A stretch of DNA of 64,000 nucleotides from Haematobia irritans (Eukaryota; Arthropoda; Insecta; Diptera; Muscidae): the NCBI RefSeq assembly GCF_050003625.1, contig NC_134400.1, positions 50,782,066 to 50,846,065 of the forward strand, given 5' to 3'. Positions within the stretch are counted from its first letter, which is position 1, and each line of letters opens with the position of its first letter. Positions 60,307-64,000 of the stretch are shown here, one piece after another. The position numbers and the translations under genes are program-made. The notes under the pieces are model-generated. The model was not told where the DNA came from and did no database searches. It saw only the letters and a list, made by a program, of their open reading frames with translations.

Positions 60307-62951
60307 TAGAGGTGTGCGCGTGACATGAAATTATCGTGACACGCGTGATTCACGCGTGAATCACGTGAGTCGTGAATAAAATCTGTAGCAACTCTCGTGA
60401 ATGTGCGTGAATGGGACTAAAACAAATATGTCGTGCGTGAATGTGCGTGAGTAATAAAATCGGTTCGTGAATGTGCGTGAATAAAATTTCTGCAAAATCA
60501 CGCTCACGAAAACAAGTATATACGGCCGTAAGTTCGGCTAGGCCGAAGCTTATGTACCCTCCATCATGGATTGCGTAGAAACTTCTTCTAAATAGAAAGA
60601 AAATTTTAACAAAATTTTCTATAGAAATAAACTTTTGACAAAATTTTCTATAGAAATAAAATCTTGGTAGATTATTTTTGGCTCGAGTGGCAACCATGAT
60701 TATGAACCGAATAAAATTTGAACAAAATTTTCTATAGAAATAAAATTTTGACAAAATTTTCTATAGAAATAAAATTTTGACAATGATGAAAATTTTATTA
60801 TGAACCGAATAATATTTTAACAAAATTTTCTCTAGAAATAAAATTTTGACAAAATTTTCTATAGAAATAAAATTTTGACAAAATTTTCTATAGAAAAAAA
60901 TTTTGGTAGATTATTTTTGGCTCTAGTGGCAACCATGATTATGGACCGATATGGACCAATTTTTGTGTGATTGGACCAATTTTGGTATGGTTGTTAGCGA
61001 CCATATACTAACACCACGTTCCTAATTTGAACCGGATCGGATGAATTTTGCTCCTCCAAGAAGCTCCGGAGGTCAAATCTGGAGAACGCTTTATATGGGG
61101 GCTATATATAATTATGGACCGATATGGACCAATTCTGGCACGGTTGTTAAAGATCATATACCAATACCATGTACCAAATTTCAGCCGGATCGGATGCAAT
61201 TTGCTTCTCTTTGAGGCTTTGCAAGCCAAATCTGGAGATCGGTTTATATGGGGGCTATATATAATTATGAACCGATGTGGATCAATTTTTGCATGGTTGT
61301 TAGAGACCATATACCAACACCATATACCAAATTTCAGCCGGATCGGATGAAATATGCTTCTGTTAGAGGCTCCGCAAGGCAAATCTGGGGATCGGTTTAC
61401 ATGGGGGCTATATATAATTAAGGACCGATATGGATTGTTAGAGACCATATACCAACATCATGTACCAAATTTCAGCCGGATCGGATGAAATTTGCTTCTC
61501 TTTTAGGCTCCGCAAGCCAAATCTGGGGATCGGCTTATATGGGGGCTATATACAATTATGGACCGATGTGGACCAATTTTTGCACGGTTATTAGAGACCA
61601 TATACCAACACCATGTACCAAATTTCAGCTGGATCGGATGAAATATGCTTCTCTTAGAGGCTCCACAAGCCAAATCTGGGGATCGGTTTATATGGGGGCT
61701 ATATATAATTATGGACCGATATGGACCAATTTTTGCATGGTTGTTAGAGATCATATACCAACATCATGTACCAAATTTCAGCCGGATCGGATGAAATTTG
61801 CTTCTCTTTTAGGCTCCGCAAGCCAAATCTGGGGATCGGTTTATATGGGGGCTATATATAATTATGGACCGATATGGACCAATTTTTGCATGGTTGTTAG
61901 AGACCATATACCAACATCATGTACCAAATTTCAGCCGGATCGGATGAAATTTGCTTCTCTTTTAGGCTCCGCAAGCCAAATCTGGGGATCGGTTTAAATG
62001 GGGGCTATATATAATTATGGACCGATGTGGACCAATTTTCGCATGGTTATTAGAGACCATATACCAACGCCATGTACCAAATTTCAGCCTGATCGGATGA
62101 AATTTGCTTCTTTTAGAGCAATCGCAAGCCAAATTTGGGGGTCCGTTAATATGGGGGCTATACGTAAAAGTGGACCGATATGGACCAATTTTTGCATGGT
62201 TGTTAGAGACCATATACCAACATAATATACCAAATTTCAGCCGGATCGGATGAAATATGCTTCTGTTAGAGGCTCTACAAGCCAAATCTGAGGGTCCCTT
62301 TATATGGGGGCTATACGTAAAAGTGGACCGATATGGCCCATTTTCAATACCATCCGACCTACATCGATAACAACTACTTGTGCCTAGTTTCAAGTCTATA
62401 GCTTGTTTCGTTCGGAAGTTAGCGTGATTTCAACAGACGGACGGACGGACGGACGGACGGACGGACGGACATGCTTAGATCGACTCAGAATTTCATCACG
62501 ACCCAGAATATATATACTTTATGGGGTCTTAGAGCAATATTTCGATATGTTACAAACGGAATGACAAAGTTAATATACCCCCATCCTATGATGGAGGGTA
62601 TAAAAAAAATCAAGATTTAATTCTTACTCGTATGTTAACTGAAATTGATTTAGTTGTCGAACTATATTTTATTTATGAATTTTATTACCCTTGCTCATTC
62701 CCTATGGGAATGACATTCATGAGTCTCGTGAATTTGTCGTGAGTCACGTGAATTGTCGTGAATCGTGCGTGACCGTGAATCTGTAAAAGTACTTCGTGCG
62801 TGAGCGTGCGTGATTACTGATTTTCATTTTGTGAATGTGCGTGACTGGGAGTGGCTACGACACTTATCGTGCGTGAGCGTGGGTGAATAAATATTTGACT
62901 TCGTGAATGTGCGTGAGTGTGAGTGAAATTTCACTCACGCGCACACCTCTA
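60307..62951 (-). mobile_element. hAT-like family H element containing HINE-A
   Basis: Perfect 8-bp duplication CTAGATAT at 60299-60306 and 62952-62959. Ends TAGAGGTGTGCGCGTGA in inverted orientation. Opposite orientation to the 20366 copy. Arms dense in GTGCGTGA/TTCACGCAC motifs. Split at 60512-62604 by HINE-A. Confidence 0.9.
60512..62604 (+). mobile_element. HINE-A element inside the hAT-like element
   Basis: Head ACAAGTATATACGGCCGTAA; minisatellite 60590-60900; monomers with an exact 153-bp period at 61525, 61678, 61831 and 61984; (GACG)n at 62437-62470; tail CCTATGATGGAGGGTATAAA. Comparison with 20608-20645 gives the empty site CTCACGAAAAAAAACAAGAT. Confidence 0.9.
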
Positions 62952-63162
62952 CTAGATATATGTAGCTTCCATATATAGATATCGCCCAATTTTCCGAGTT
63001 CAGATATATTAACTGATCTCAGATTTATACACATAAAGAAAATTACATTAAAATTGAGTCAACGAAAAATTTTCATTGATATAACGAAAAATTTCGTTGA
63101 ATAGCAGAAAATTCGTTATAATAAGGAAACCTTTCTTTGTCTACCAGTGTACGAATGCTACA

Positions 63163-63665
63163 CTGAAAAAACATTGAACCCACCAGGAAAGATAACTTTC
63201 GATTAATTTTAGAAAATTTTGATTTTTTTTAGAAAATTTTAACTAAACAGTATTACAAGCGCTGGCATCACTCCGATATGGTAAAAATAAGTAAATATTT
63301 TTCGACAAATTCAAGAAAATTTATTAGACATAACTAAGTTTTTGCACTTTTTAAAGAAAATTTTGTAGTTTTAAGAGAAATCTTGGAGTTCAAAATTGCA
63401 AGAATGTCTTTAGTGCCATACGAAGTTCATGATGGACACATTTTTGGTAAAATTTACAAATTTAAAGAAATAAAGAACTATTTTGTGAGAAATACGAAAT
63501 TAGGAAACCTTTATGCTTTATTTTTTCCTGTTTTTTAGTTCATTTAACTAACGTACGCAAAAAATTATTTGAGTAAAGTAAACTTTTTCCAAACATAATG
63601 ATTCTATGAACTAATATAAAGTTAAATTGGCTTTAGTGAAATAGAGAGTTCACTTTTTTTTGAGT
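63163..63665 (+). mobile_element. Family E MITE, intact copy (503 bp)
   Basis: Flanked by TA at 63161-63162 and 63666-63667. Inverted ends CACTGAAAAAAC and CACTCAAAAAAAAGTG (read inward). No coding sequence. Reference for the split copy at 20911-23930. Confidence 0.75.
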
Positions 63666-63667
63666 GT

Positions 63668-64000
63668 ATAAGAGTAAAATCAAGTAAAGCTTTTGCCAAT
63701 GATTTCATGTCCTTAAAATGCGAATGCGAATTTTGCTTAGTAAAGAAGAAACATTGTTCTGGTATAAAGATTTTTTCCTTTGTCCAAAAGTCAATAATCT
63801 TTTCAATGAAGTCGTTTTGTCCTTATAGTTAAGTGATTGGACTTAAAATAGGGTATCCTTACATATAAGAAAATGTGGTTTGACTAAGGTCAACATGGCA
63901 TTGATAATTCTGAAAAATTCTTCAAAATTAATGAAATCATCTTTAAATATTTGGCTTCGGGATCGGGCATGGTTTTTTTCGGTGTATGTGTGAATCAGAA
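63668..64000 (-). mobile_element. Family G fragment at window end
   Basis: ATTTCATGTCCTTAAAATGC, AAGTCAATAATCTTTTCAAT and TCAACATGGCATTGATAATT are reverse-complement matches to 19560-19790. An end-like TTTTTTTCGGTGTA lies at 63973-63986. Confidence 0.6.

Larger units (their letters stand above)
60195..63020 (-). mobile_element. HINE-C fragment split by a hAT-like element
   Basis: 60195-60306 (ATCGACTCAGAATTACCTCC, GGCGTCCGTCTGTTCATGTA) continues at 62952-63020 (TAGCTTCCATATATAGATAT), as in the uninterrupted HINE-C at 33040-33190. Confidence 0.6.

Overview
The window contains no recognisable single-copy host gene. It is a transposon-dense, AT-rich block of an insect nuclear genome, most likely a muscid/calyptrate fly. 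The main reason is a mariner element at 42750-49505 whose 5' terminal repeat, UTR and transposase read as the Himar1 (irritans) type, first described from the horn fly Haematobia irritans. A second reason is that most of the DNA belongs to DINE-1/HINE-like (Helentron-associated) repeats with internal tandem monomers, GTCY/GACR microsatellites and subterminal TATACCC...GGGTATA inverted repeats, as in flies. The species call is an inference.

Layout. 1-3553: array of ~1 kb HINE units (here called family B), with an opposite-strand counterpart at 38234-41483. 3596-3875: piggyBac-like MITE. 6471-11065: HINE-A pieces, an ITmD37E-type mariner pseudogene and short direct repeats. 11096-11566: tRNA-derived SINE. 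12100-12780: relic of a LOA/I-type non-LTR reverse transcriptase. 12829-13743, 27765-28671 and 36707-37562: three copies of a TA-flanked terminal-inverted-repeat element carrying two divergently oriented tRNA-like pol III promoters. 14660-18573: HINE-A with a nested MITE, a foldback and a Tc1 relic. 18698-24543: MITEs, a hAT-like MITE with a perfect 8-bp duplication, a HINE-B copy, a 0.64-kb near-perfect palindrome and long (TA)n. 25170-27016: HINE-C with a pogo/Tigger deletion derivative. 27367-31390: two HINE-A elements head to tail. 32799-36585: family D MITE and a HINE-A inserted in a HINE-A. 42750-49505: Himar1-like element containing HINE-B, which contains a hAT element, which contains a family D MITE, plus a 1,013-bp tandem duplication. 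50209-52846: HINE-A with a second ITmD37E copy whose two flanks do not match. 53197-64000: further HINE-A, MITE and hAT nests.

All recognisable coding sequences are transposase or reverse-transcriptase remnants with stops, frameshifts or deletions, so nothing here looks able to move itself. Many apparent reading frames are by-products of HINE monomers 153 bp long (51 codons) or of simple repeats, and are not annotated as genes. The most unusual objects are the element with paired divergent tRNA-like promoters, the HINE-B macro-arrays with alternating variants, and the four-level nest inside Himar1. Family names A-H are local labels.
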